Shown: positions 1-7,805, counted from the first letter of the stretch. The stretch: 9,855 nt of DNA from Bacillota bacterium (GCA_023391955.1 JAEWAA010000346.1:1-9855), one strand, 5' to 3'. The notes: a model not told the origin generated them from the letters alone. Translations and numbers: made by a program.

Positions 1-636
1 CTCCTGAGCCGCCCGGATTTGCGCCGCATCCGATACCGGGGTAAGGGACGCCAGCGGGTCCGAGCTCCGGAAACGCCGGAGGATTTCGATCCCTTCTTCA
101 CGGCCCGGATAGCCCATGCTGATCTTCAGCATAAACCGGTCCAATTGCGCCTCGGGAAGGGGGAAGGTGCCCTGGTTCTCCAGAGGATTCTGGGTGGCCA
201 CCACCAGGAACGGCTGCTCCAAGGGATAGGTAACCCCGTCAATGGTCACCTGACGTTCTTCCATACACTCCAGCAGCACCGACTGGGTGCGGGGAGTGGC
301 CCGGTTGATTTCGTCTGCCAGCAGCAGATTCGTAAAAACCGGCCCCGGGCGGAACTGGAATTCCGAACGTTTCATATCAAAAAAGTTGATTCCGCTTACA
401 TCCGCCGGAAGCAAGTCCGGTGTGAACTGGATGCGGCTAAAGCCGGTATCCAGCGACCGGGCCAGCGCCTTGGCCAGCATGGTTTTACCCGTACCCGGCA
501 CATCCTCCAGCAGCACATGTCCCGACGCCAGCAGCGCCATCAACAGTTGGTCGATAACTTCCTCCTTGCCTACAATCACCTTTTCCACATTACGCTTGAC
601 CTGTTGGCCCCAATCCTGAATTTCCTGCAACCTCAT
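1..636 (-). CDS. MoxR-family AAA+ ATPase (partial, C-terminus beyond the left edge)
   Basis: The first 212 codons of a MoxR-type AAA+ ATPase are present; the reading frame is still open at base 1. Visible motifs are the Walker A P-loop DVPGTGKT (residues 45-52), the Walker B run LLLADEINRA (acidic pair D108-E109), and the sensor-1 segment VATQNP (N150) followed by GTFPLPEAQLDRF, which is highly characteristic of MoxR proteins. The ATG at 636-634 is preceded by a GGGAGG Shine-Dalgarno about 11 bases upstream. MoxR proteins are cytoplasmic ATPases thought to act as chaperones that help assemble or activate partner proteins. They are commonly followed by DUF58 and transglutaminase-like membrane genes, which here would lie outside the window. 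The gene is divergent from the histidine kinase, sharing a 214-base intergenic region. The family call is secure; the client is unknown. Confidence 0.93.
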   Translation of the reverse strand, partial: MRLQEIQDWGQQVKRNVEKVIVGKEEVIDQLLMALLASGHVLLEDVPGTGKTMLAKALARSLDTGFSRIQFTPDLLPADVSGINFFDMKRSEFQFRPGPVFTNLLLADEINRATPRTQSVLLECMEERQVTIDGVTYPLEQPFLVVATQNPLENQGTFPLPEAQLDRFMLKISMGYPGREEGIEILRRFRSSDPLASLTPVSDAAQIRAAQE

Positions 637-677
637 GCTGCACGCCGCCTCCCTTGCTTCTCACAATCTATTCTCTT

Positions 678-686
678 ATCATACCA
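678..686 (-). promoter_or_regulatory. Possible extended -10 promoter element for the moxR-like gene
   Basis: Read on the minus strand this is TGGTATGAT, which fits the extended -10 pattern TGn-TATnAT. It lies about 41 bases before the moxR-like start codon. No good -35 hexamer is seen at 16-18 bases, so the call rests on the extended -10 alone and is tentative. Confidence 0.35.
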
Positions 687-766
687 CAGGAAGAAGGTTG
701 GACGTGAGCCCTTCCGCCCAAAAATTACCTTTTTTCCATAAGGCCGCTCCAAGATTGTCCATTCTT

Positions 767-790
767 CCAAAAAAATCGACAGATTTTTGG
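767..790. repeat. Short inverted repeat upstream of the histidine kinase promoter
   Basis: AAAAATC (771-777) and GATTTTT (782-788) form a perfect 7-bp inverted repeat around a 4-base GACA loop. CC (767-768) and GG (789-790) could extend it around a two-A bulge. It overlaps the proposed -35 region of the kinase promoter. It could be an operator or a weak AT-rich hairpin; no gene ends here, so a terminator role for a window gene is unlikely. Confidence 0.4.
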
Positions 791-816
791 CCTCCTTTTT
801 CCAGGGGATGTATACT
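787..816 (+). promoter_or_regulatory. Predicted promoter of the histidine kinase gene
   Basis: TTGGCC (787-792) and TATACT (811-816) are separated by 18 bases and match a sigma-A-type promoter moderately well. Transcription would begin around 823 and give a short leader of about 28 bases that contains the kinase's GGAGG ribosome site. The inverted repeat at 767-790 overlaps the -35 element. Confidence 0.5.
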
Positions 817-850
817 AATAAAAGAGGGATTTATTGGAGAAGGAGGCGAT

Positions 851-3229
851 ATGATGCATATGCTCCGCGGCTACAGGCGCGCAAGCTTTCTGCTGCTGGC
901 TTTCCTGCCGGTGCTGGGCATGGCCTTTATCCGGGTGATGCCGGAAGGCGGGACTCTGCTCGTCAACAAGCCGGCCTACGCCATGATGCTTGCCGCTGCC
1001 GTAATCCTGTCGGGCTGCCTGGGGGTAGCCGCAAGCCGCTCTTACCTGATGGAGCTGGATGTTTCTCTCCGGTATTTTGCCCTGGCGTTTGCCGGCTTTG
1101 CCTTTATGGCCGCGTTCCAAGCGCTCCTGACCCCGGCTGCGGATCGGGAAACCGCCCTTTTCCTGGGCATCGGTGCCTTGTCACGGCTAATCCTATGTAT
1201 CTACAGCTATTTGGGGCTGCGTTCCCAATTGGCCAAACGGTCCCCGGAATTCCGCAAAAAACCGCTCTCCTGGTGGCACAAGCATTTTGCCGCATGGGCG
1301 GGGGCCATCCTCCTGACCGGGGCCATAGCCGAAGCAGGCCTCCTCCATACTTATGTCATTACCATCATCGAATTGCTGGCTCTGCTCACCGCATTAACGG
1401 CATCGGCCCATCTGCTTGTGGTACGCACCTATTCCACCCTGGGGCGGAATCATTTGTTTGCCCAGCTGATTTTGGCCCAGGCCTCCCTGATTGTTATCCT
1501 GGCCGCCCCCTGGAGCGCACTCTGGTGGTTTGCCCATGGCGTTACCACCTCCGCATTCCTGGTGCTGGGTTATGCGCTGGTGCGCTCCTATGAGGAAACC
1601 CGCTCCATCGGCCGGGTGTATAATGAGAATCTGCTGTATCCCGCCCTGCGGAGCGTCATGCGGACCATCCACGAGGGATTTGTCATGACGGATAACCTGG
1701 GCAGAATCAACTATGCTAACCCCCAGATGGAGGAATTCTTCCAGGAAAAGCCTGCTCCGGGACAGCTTATCGCCGCCTATCTGGCGAGACAGAATCTGAA
1801 AACCGCCACCCGGGAGCCTCTTTCTCCCGTCGTGGAAAGCCTGCTCTCCGGGGCGGCGGCCAGCATTGATCTCCATGTGGAATCCCCCCGGGACGGAAGC
1901 GACCCTGTCTATTACGAATTCTACGCCTCCCCTGTGCTGGATGAGCTCAGCCGGGCCCGGATCGGCTACCTGTTCGTCTTCCGCAACCGCTCGGAGGAGG
2001 AGCGCCTGAACCGGATGAAGGATGATTTCATCAGCATTGTCTCCCACGAGCTGCGCACCCCCATGTCCGCCATTCAGGGCTTTACCGAAATTTTGCTGGA
2101 ACGGGAGGTACCCCCGGAGAAAAGAGTGCGTTACCTGGAGACCGTCCACAATGAGGTGGTCCGGCTGTCGGCGCTGGTGGATGATTTCCTTGACATCCAG
2201 CGGATGGAGACGGGGCGGCTGGCCTACCACTTCGAGCCGCTGGATTTGGGCGGACTGGTGGCGGAGGTCGCCGGGCAGTGGCAGGGGACGGATAAACATA
2301 CTCTACGTCTGGATCTGCCTGCCCACGGCTTCTTCATCCGCGGGGACAAGGAACGGATCATCCAGGTGCTGCACAATCTCATCAGCAACGCGGTCAAATA
2401 TTCCCCGGGCGCTGAGGCGGTGGATATTTCCTTGTCCTCTGCAGACGGCCGGGCCGCTATCCGGGTGAAGGATTACGGGCTGGGCATTCCCGAGGAAAGC
2501 CTGACCCGCTTGTTCCAGAAGTTCTACCGGGTAGAGACAACCCGCCATCGCAAAATCCGCGGCACCGGGCTGGGGCTGTCCATTGTGCGGGAAATTGTGG
2601 ATACCCACGGCGGGGAAATCCGGGTGGAGTCCGTTTCCGGAAGCGGCTCCGAATTCTCCGTGCACCTGCCCGCTTATGAGCCGCCGGAGCTGAAAGGGAG
2701 AATCGCCGTCCTGCAGGAGCCGGACGAGAGGAACCCGCTGCTTCTGGACACCGCCGCAGAGCGGGCCGGGGAGCCCTTACGGTTTCTCAGCCGGGAGGAG
2801 CTGTTGTTTGTGCTGGAGCAAACCCGCTCTCTGCCCAAGCTGTGGATCGCCGATATCCGCTTGGAGGAGCAGCGGGATGGCTGGAGTCTCCTGCGGATGC
2901 TGCTGGAGGAGAAGCGGTACCTCACAAGCCCGCTGCTCATATCCGTAAGCGGAGGCACACCTGGCACCGGCTATGGACAGGGCAACGGCTCCGGGGATGG
3001 AGGAGCGAGCAGCCTCCCGGACCGCCACGGGCTAGTGGACCGTATGGCCCGGGAGCTGCTCCGGCGTCCTGAGGAGGGCCAATTGCTGGCCGCCGCCTAT
3101 GATGAGCAGGCTCTTCTCCAGCTGCTCCACCGCCAGGGAATCGAGATCGCCGGCATTGAACGGGGCGGCGGCATCAGCACCTTCGCCATTCTCGCCCATC
3201 CCAAGGATTCGGAGGAGCCGGCTTCTTAG
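851..3229 (+). CDS. Membrane sensor histidine kinase: 8 TM, PAS, HisKA/HATPase, degenerate receiver-like tail
   Basis: This 792-residue protein begins at the ATG at 851, directly behind a GAAGGAGG ribosome site (839-846). The frame is open back to 635, but that extension has no ribosome site and overlaps the start of the divergent moxR-like gene. About eight hydrophobic helices (near residues 13-27, 42-61, 74-93, 102-123, 146-163, 167-191, 202-218 and 222-244) form an integral-membrane sensor without a large extracellular domain. A PAS domain follows (about 265-380). HisKA carries the phospho-accepting H399 in SHELRTP. HATPase_c has an N box with N509, a G1 box DYGLGIP (541 on) and a G2 box GTGLGLS (571 on). 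From residue 617 the tail resembles a receiver: D668 in IADIRL followed by DGWSLL aligns with the phospho-acceptor region, but the first acidic pair reads QE, a Gly/Ser-rich stretch (about 698-724) interrupts it, and no KP motif is seen. The core should be active; the signal is unknown. No response regulator gene adjoins it. Confidence 0.93.
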   Translation: MMHMLRGYRRASFLLLAFLPVLGMAFIRVMPEGGTLLVNKPAYAMMLAAAVILSGCLGVAASRSYLMELDVSLRYFALAFAGFAFMAAFQALLTPAADRETALFLGIGALSRLILCIYSYLGLRSQLAKRSPEFRKKPLSWWHKHFAAWAGAILLTGAIAEAGLLHTYVITIIELLALLTALTASAHLLVVRTYSTLGRNHLFAQLILAQASLIVILAAPWSALWWFAHGVTTSAFLVLGYALVRSYEETRSIGRVYNENLLYPALRSVMRTIHEGFVMTDNLGRINYANPQMEEFFQEKPAPGQLIAAYLARQNLKTATREPLSPVVESLLSGAAASIDLHVESPRDGSDPVYYEFYASPVLDELSRARIGYLFVFRNRSEEERLNRMKDDFISIVSHELRTPMSAIQGFTEILLEREVPPEKRVRYLETVHNEVVRLSALVDDFLDIQRMETGRLAYHFEPLDLGGLVAEVAGQWQGTDKHTLRLDLPAHGFFIRGDKERIIQVLHNLISNAVKYSPGAEAVDISLSSADGRAAIRVKDYGLGIPEESLTRLFQKFYRVETTRHRKIRGTGLGLSIVREIVDTHGGEIRVESVSGSGSEFSVHLPAYEPPELKGRIAVLQEPDERNPLLLDTAAERAGEPLRFLSREELLFVLEQTRSLPKLWIADIRLEEQRDGWSLLRMLLEEKRYLTSPLLISVSGGTPGTGYGQGNGSGDGGASSLPDRHGLVDRMARELLRRPEEGQLLAAAYDEQALLQLLHRQGIEIAGIERGGGISTFAILAHPKDSEEPAS

Positions 3230-3286
3230 CCCAAAGCCATGTCCGCTTCCTGCCATCTCCTTGATGACGCGGCGCATCCGGAACGC

Positions 3287-3292
3287 TATAAT
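3287..3292 (+). promoter_or_regulatory. Possible -10 element upstream of the LTA synthase-like gene
   Basis: A perfect TATAAT lies in the 116-base gap between the kinase and the LTA synthase-like gene. The nearest -35-like hexamer, TTGATG (3261-3266), is 20 bases away, which is longer than ideal. No terminator with a T-run is visible after the kinase gene, so read-through from upstream is also possible. Confidence 0.35.
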
Positions 3293-3345
3293 GATGGAGA
3301 AGCGCCGGTGAACGCTTACACCAAGAGAATGGCGGGAAGAATGGC

Positions 3346-5523
3346 ATGACTCATCCCCACAAGGCCCGCTGGCTGGCCAAAAGCAGCAGCATGCTGAAGC
3401 AAACAGGCAAGGCGGTGTTCCGCCAGGCCTGGTTCCGCTTTGTCCTGAAACGGGCGGCGCTTGTTGTACTCCCCTTCCTGCTGGTTTTCCTCACAGAAGC
3501 CTTAACCCGCCGAAGCTGGTATGCCGCCTTTGTCTGGATGGCTGACTATAACAATGAGTTTGTATTGAACTACTGGATCGCTTTTTTGGCCACCCTGGTT
3601 ACAGCCGCAATAACAGGCCGCACCCGTGCCGCCTCCGTGTTGCTGCTTGCCGGGATAACGGTAACCGGCATATGGAGCGGGATCAGCATGAACCGCACCG
3701 GACTGCCTCTTTTGCCGTGGGTTATCATGCTTCCCGGAGGGGAACCGGACCCGGTTGCCGGACTCAATCCTTACCTCAGTCCCGGGCTGGCTGCAGGAGC
3801 AGCGGTAGCAGCCGCGGCGCTGCTGCTGGTTTTCCGGGTGCCCGGAACACGGCTGGGCCGGCGGGAACGGCTTTTGTACGGTGCTTCCGGCTTAATCATT
3901 CTGGTTTCTGCCTATCTCAACAGCCCTCTTCCGTTTACGGACCATTTGCGCTTGCCCTGGATCCATTATGAACAGGAGGCGAATTACAGCCGCAACGGTT
4001 TCTGGGCTTCAACCCTGGATAACCTCCATTTTGTAGCGCCGGTGCGTCCGGCCGGCTCCGCCAAAGGGGAGCTCCGCAGCCTGATCCGTTCACTGCCTGC
4101 TTCGCCCTCCTACGCAGAGCAAACCAGAGCTCAACCCCAGAAGGCCTCCCGGGAGCACCCCAATGTAATCGTGCTGCTCTCCGAAAGCTTCTGGGACCCG
4201 ACCCTGCTCCCGGATGTGCGCTTCAGCGAGGACCCGATCCCCTTCTTCCGCTCCATGATGGCGGACAATACCGGCGGGTGGATGCTCAGCCCCCAGTTCA
4301 GCGGCACAACCGCCAACGTGGAATTCGAGGTGCTGACGGGCAATTCTGTCCGTTTTCTGCCCAAGGATGCCATTGCCTATATCAGCTATATGAGCCGGGG
4401 TGTGGACTCTCTGGCCGGTATCTATGCCCGGCAGGGTTATACCACCACGGCCATTAACCCGTACTTCAACTGGTTCTTCAACAGCCGCAATGTCTACCGT
4501 AATATGGGCTTCTCCCGGTTTATCAGCTGCGAATTCTTCGAACCCCGCTTCCACGGGCCCAATTTTGAGGACAGCCAGGTAATGGACAAAATTATCGAGT
4601 CCATGGACAGCTCACCCGGTCCGGACTTCGTATTCGCCAACACCATGGAAAATCACGGCAGCTACGAAAACAAATTTTACTCCAACCCCATCTCCGTCAG
4701 CGGTCCTATAAGCGCCAAGACGAAGAACATTCTGGAGAATTACGCCACAGGCGCACAGGCCTTCGACCAGGCCTTCCGGAAGCTGGTGGAGCATTACCGC
4801 AAGAGCGGGGAACCGACGGTTATTCTCTCCTTCGGCGACCACCTGCCCGGCCTCGGCCCGGATTATCTGGCTTACCGGGAGGCAGGCTACCTGCATAAGG
4901 AGGATTCGGATGCCCAGCAGATGGAGAAGTTGCAATATACCCCCTTCGTCATCTGGGATAATATGAACCTCCAGCCCCGGGAGAGCCTGCGGATGAACGC
5001 CAGCTTCCTGGGCCCTTATCTGCTTCATTATGCCGGCAGCCCCGGCACCTATTACACCGATTATCTGTACGCCTTGTCCCAAAAACAGCCGATCATCCCC
5101 ATCCGCCCCTATGCCCATGCGTATCCAGTGGACAACAAGGAGCTTGCGGATTACAAGCGGCTGCAATATGACATCCTCTTTGGCAGCCAGGAGGGTTACC
5201 GCCTTCAAGGCATCGCCGGGTCGGTTCCGGCAGCCCGGTTCGAGATGGGCTACGGCAGCCCCGCCCTGGCGAAAATTTACCGGGATACCACCGGCAAGCT
5301 TGTGGTGGAGGGCGGACGGTTCAGCAGCGACTCGGAGGTATGTCTCGACGGCAAACCCCTCCATACGGTCTACGACAGCCCGCAAAGGCTGACCGTATGG
5401 CCGGAGGATCTGCCACCAACCTTGGCCGGCGCCTGGAGCGTGCAATTGGCGGACCGGAAGCATACGGTTATCTCCAGATCCGGCGAGCTGGTCCTGACGG
5501 CAGAGGAACTGGAGGCACATTGA
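3346..5523 (+). CDS. LTA synthase-family membrane phosphoglycerol transferase (sulfatase fold)
   Basis: A complete 725-residue protein of the lipoteichoic acid synthase/alkaline-phosphatase superfamily. These enzymes move glycerol-phosphate from phosphatidylglycerol to a growing polymer or related acceptor on the outer face of the membrane. Five N-terminal helices are predicted (about 37-53, 73-90, 95-113, 146-163, 175-191), followed by an extracytoplasmic catalytic domain. By family alignment the metal-binding E280 (in LLSESFWDP), the nucleophile T322 (in SGTTANVEFE), H437 (in MENHGSY) and D498-H499 (in FGDHLPG) are all present, so it should be active. The last 90 or so residues look like an added beta-sandwich domain (for example GKLVVEGGRFSSDSEV). 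The ATG at 3346 is the only ATG in this frame after the stop at 3292; the ribosome site GGGAAG (3334-3339) is modest. Whether it makes true LTA, primes it or modifies another glycan cannot be told from sequence, so no ltaS symbol is given. Confidence 0.9.
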   Translation: MTHPHKARWLAKSSSMLKQTGKAVFRQAWFRFVLKRAALVVLPFLLVFLTEALTRRSWYAAFVWMADYNNEFVLNYWIAFLATLVTAAITGRTRAASVLLLAGITVTGIWSGISMNRTGLPLLPWVIMLPGGEPDPVAGLNPYLSPGLAAGAAVAAAALLLVFRVPGTRLGRRERLLYGASGLIILVSAYLNSPLPFTDHLRLPWIHYEQEANYSRNGFWASTLDNLHFVAPVRPAGSAKGELRSLIRSLPASPSYAEQTRAQPQKASREHPNVIVLLSESFWDPTLLPDVRFSEDPIPFFRSMMADNTGGWMLSPQFSGTTANVEFEVLTGNSVRFLPKDAIAYISYMSRGVDSLAGIYARQGYTTTAINPYFNWFFNSRNVYRNMGFSRFISCEFFEPRFHGPNFEDSQVMDKIIESMDSSPGPDFVFANTMENHGSYENKFYSNPISVSGPISAKTKNILENYATGAQAFDQAFRKLVEHYRKSGEPTVILSFGDHLPGLGPDYLAYREAGYLHKEDSDAQQMEKLQYTPFVIWDNMNLQPRESLRMNASFLGPYLLHYAGSPGTYYTDYLYALSQKQPIIPIRPYAHAYPVDNKELADYKRLQYDILFGSQEGYRLQGIAGSVPAARFEMGYGSPALAKIYRDTTGKLVVEGGRFSSDSEVCLDGKPLHTVYDSPQRLTVWPEDLPPTLAGAWSVQLADRKHTVISRSGELVLTAEELEAH

Positions 5524-5529
5524 AATCAT

Positions 5530-5545
5530 GAAGCGTTAACCCTTC
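5530..5545. repeat. Near-palindrome just upstream of the cdaR-like gene
   Basis: GAAGCGTTAACCCTTC is palindromic except for one central-flanking pair: GAAG/CTTC arms surround a perfect GTTAAC core. It ends five bases before the AGGAG ribosome site of the regulator gene. Its position suggests an operator, perhaps for autoregulation, but no matching copy was seen upstream of the permease operon. Confidence 0.4.
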
Positions 5546-5562
5546 AGCAAAGGAGTCCGGCT

Positions 5563-6591
5563 ATGGTTGAATTGTCCTCCCATCAAGCCCAGAACATCGT
5601 GGATCGTATGATGAAAGACATTCCGTACAATATCAACATTATGGATCACACCGGTACGATTATCGGCAGCGGAAACAAAAGCCGGATCGGCACGCTCCAT
5701 CATGGGGCGGTGGAGGCCATCCGGCAGCGGAAACCCGTGGATATTTACGAGGATGAAACCTATGTGAAGAAGGGCATCAATCTGCCCATCGAGCTGTACG
5801 GCCGGATTGTCGGTGTGGTGGGCATCAGCGGCGAGGTAGAGGAAACACGCCCCTTCGGGAATCTGCTGAAGTCCGCCGTGATCCTGCTGATTGAACAGAG
5901 CATTGCCCTGGAGAAGGAAAATGCCAAAATGAATCAAAAAAGACAATTTTTTGATCTCATTGCCGAGATGGATGTGGAATACACCAAACCCGTCATCGAC
6001 CAGGCCCTGACCTATGGCCTCCACCTGTCCAAACCTTCCCAGGTGATCGTGGCGGATTTTCCCGGGGAAATCTCCGAGGACATCATCGACAGCTATCCCT
6101 GCTTCAAAATGTCCAGCCAATCCCTATGTATCATCGTACAGGACACCAGCGGAATCACCCGGCTGCAAAACCTTCTGCGTACCCAGCACCCGGCGGCATT
6201 TATGTCTGTAAGCAAAATGAATGACACGGTTTCCATGGGCTACGGACAGGCCAAGGCGGCCATGCGGGTACTTAAGGGTGTCTTTTATAACGAAACCGTT
6301 ATCTTCTATGCCCAATGCGAATTTATTGCCGATATGGCCAAGCTGCCCAAACCGGGGGACGCCATCCAGCAGGCCACCGACTTCCTGCACATGGACGGCG
6401 AATTGATCAAGACTCTCCAGATTTATATCAACTGCAACCTGAACGCCAATGAAACAGCCAACCAGCTGATCATCCACCGGAACACCTTAAATTACCGTTT
6501 AGCCAAAATACACAAGTTAACTGGCAAGGATCCCAAGAATATTCTGGAGTTAGTGGAATTGGTGTTTGCGCTGATCGCCCGGGTAAAATAA
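5563..6591 (+). CDS. cdaR: CdaR-family sugar diacid/glycerate utilisation transcriptional regulator
   Basis: A 342-residue regulator of the CdaR type. Residues 4 to about 135 match the sugar-diacid recognition domain (start QAQNIVDRMMKDIPYNINIMD, then RIGTLHHGAVEAI and the VGVVGISGE segment). A variable middle part follows. The C-terminal PucR-type helix-turn-helix shows NANETANQLIIHRNTLNYRL (residues 294-313) and then KIHKLTGKDPKN. In Escherichia coli CdaR activates galactarate, glucarate and glycerate genes in response to glycerate. Here the convergent neighbours are a glycerate kinase and a GntP permease, so the same role is likely. The start is fixed by AGGAG (5551-5555) seven bases before the ATG. 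The gene begins 39 bases after the LTA synthase-like gene with no terminator between, so co-transcription is possible even though the functions seem unrelated. The symbol reflects family and context, not proven target genes. Confidence 0.9.
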   Translation: MVELSSHQAQNIVDRMMKDIPYNINIMDHTGTIIGSGNKSRIGTLHHGAVEAIRQRKPVDIYEDETYVKKGINLPIELYGRIVGVVGISGEVEETRPFGNLLKSAVILLIEQSIALEKENAKMNQKRQFFDLIAEMDVEYTKPVIDQALTYGLHLSKPSQVIVADFPGEISEDIIDSYPCFKMSSQSLCIIVQDTSGITRLQNLLRTQHPAAFMSVSKMNDTVSMGYGQAKAAMRVLKGVFYNETVIFYAQCEFIADMAKLPKPGDAIQQATDFLHMDGELIKTLQIYINCNLNANETANQLIIHRNTLNYRLAKIHKLTGKDPKNILELVELVFALIARVK

Positions 6592-6602
6592 ACCCGTTTA
6601 CG

Positions 6603-6646
6603 AAAAAAAGGATGCCTCCGCTGCACCGGGGACATCCTTTTATCGT
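6603..6646. terminator. Bidirectional intrinsic terminator between convergent genes
   Basis: AAAAGGATG (6606-6614) pairs perfectly with CATCCTTTT (6633-6641). After one mismatch the stem continues for five more pairs to a six-base loop. On the plus strand the stem runs into a T-rich tail, ending cdaR; on the minus strand it is followed by a run of seven T (complement of 6603-6609), ending the kinase/permease operon. It sits 12 bases after the cdaR stop and 27 bases past the glycerate kinase stop. Confidence 0.9.
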
Positions 6647-6668
6647 TTCATTCAACTTTATTTCAACT

Positions 6669-7805
6669 TTACTTCAACAATCTGGCCACACTCTCCGCCG
6701 TACGGGTCACATTGGCTTTGCCTTGAGCCAGCAGGCTCTCCAGCTCCGCCGCTCCCGGCACAATGCCGAAGATGGCGTCGAAGCCTTCCTCGTACAGGAC
6801 TTCAATGTCCTGTCCGATATATCCGGCCAGCGCAATCACCTTCATGCCGCTGTCAACGCTTTTGGCCGCTTGGGCCACACCGAAGGGAGCCTTGCCGAAC
6901 TTGGTTTGGAAATCAATCCCGCCTTCGCCGGTGATGCAATAATCCGCTCCCCGGAGCTTTTCCTTCAGTTGGGTATACTCGATCACAATATCAATACCCT
7001 TGCGCATGTTGGAATTGGTGAAGGCCAATAAGCCTGCCCCTAGACCGCCTGCACCGCCGGCACCTGGCACATCGATAATTTCAATGCCCAGCTGCGCCTT
7101 AACCACCTCGCCGTAATGGCGCAGGTTCTGATCCAGCGTTTGCACCATTTCCGGGGTTGCCCCCTTCTGCGGGCCGAATACAACGGAGGCTCCCCGTTCG
7201 CCGCACAGCGGGTTGGTTACATCCGATGCCACTAAGATATGGATGTTCTTGATCTGCGGAATGACACCGCTGGTATCAATGTTGTCCAGAGCGCCCAGGA
7301 ATCCGCCGCCAAAGGGCAGCTCCCGGCCGGCCTTGTCCAGGAACTTGTACCCCAGAGCTCTCGCCATGCCTGTCCCGCCGTCATTGGTTGCACTTCCGCC
7401 AATCCCCAGGATAATCTCGGTAATGCCCTTCTCGATACAGTCCCGGATCAGCTCTCCCGTACCATAGGTGGTGGTGATCATGGGATTTTTGGTTTCCTTG
7501 GTCACATGGTGGATGCCGCTGGCCGAGGCCATTTCGATCACGCCGGTTTTACCGTCGCCCAGAATGCCGTAGCGGGCAAGCACCGGATTGCCCAAGGGGC
7601 CGGTCACCTGTTTTTCGATCAGGGTGCCGCCGGTGGCGTCCACCAGGGACTGGACGGTGCCTTCACCGCCGTCCGCCATGGGCACATGAATACAGGTAGC
7701 GTCGGGGATAGCCCGTTTAATGCCTATTTCCATGGCTTCGCAGACTTCCTTGGCCGTCATGCTTTCTTTGAATGAATCCGGAGCCAAAACAAATGTTTTT
7801 TTCAT
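6669..7805 (-). CDS. glxK: Glycerate 2-kinase (GlxK/GarK family)
   Basis: A complete 378-residue glycerate kinase of the GlxK/GarK family. It phosphorylates D-glycerate with ATP, giving 2-phosphoglycerate in characterised bacterial members, and so feeds lower glycolysis from the cytoplasm. Family signatures are present in order: LAPDSFKESMTA (7-18), MADGGEGT (43-50), the glycine-rich GIGGSATNDGG (134-144), SDVTNPLCGERGAS near the middle, and ITGEGGID (291-298). Length is normal and no key motif is missing. The ATG at 7805-7803 is preceded by TTGGAG nine bases upstream, inside the 18-base gap after the permease gene, so the two genes form one operon transcribed from upstream of the permease. 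It converges on cdaR, its probable regulator gene. The family does not separate well into GarK and GlxK by eye, so the symbol is nominal. Confidence 0.95.
   Translation of the reverse strand: MKKTFVLAPDSFKESMTAKEVCEAMEIGIKRAIPDATCIHVPMADGGEGTVQSLVDATGGTLIEKQVTGPLGNPVLARYGILGDGKTGVIEMASASGIHHVTKETKNPMITTTYGTGELIRDCIEKGITEIILGIGGSATNDGGTGMARALGYKFLDKAGRELPFGGGFLGALDNIDTSGVIPQIKNIHILVASDVTNPLCGERGASVVFGPQKGATPEMVQTLDQNLRHYGEVVKAQLGIEIIDVPGAGGAGGLGAGLLAFTNSNMRKGIDIVIEYTQLKEKLRGADYCITGEGGIDFQTKFGKAPFGVAQAAKSVDSGMKVIALAGYIGQDIEVLYEEGFDAIFGIVPGAAELESLLAQGKANVTRTAESVARLLK

Noticed and set aside
635..850. 72-codon upstream extension of the histidine kinase frame
   Set aside because: It has no ribosome site, its ATG lies within the opposite-strand moxR-like start, and it covers the promoter region; the ATG at 851 has a strong GGAGG site and leads straight into the first membrane helix.
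1394..2299. 301-codon open frame on the minus strand
   Set aside because: It is antisense to the PAS and HisKA part of the kinase, with low-complexity Gln/His/Gly-rich composition typical of a shadow frame.
5446..5474. Promoter-like pair TTGGCG / TATCTC before cdaR
   Set aside because: The spacing is 17 bases but the -10 is poor and it lies inside coding sequence; too weak to report.
4612..5529. 305-codon open frame on the minus strand
   Set aside because: It lies wholly antisense to the LTA-synthase-like gene, resembles no family and is explained by GC-rich codon use in the true gene.
5536..6120. 194-codon open frame antisense to cdaR
   Set aside because: The plus strand encodes a clear CdaR-type protein; the antisense product has no recognisable domain and no plausible ribosome site.
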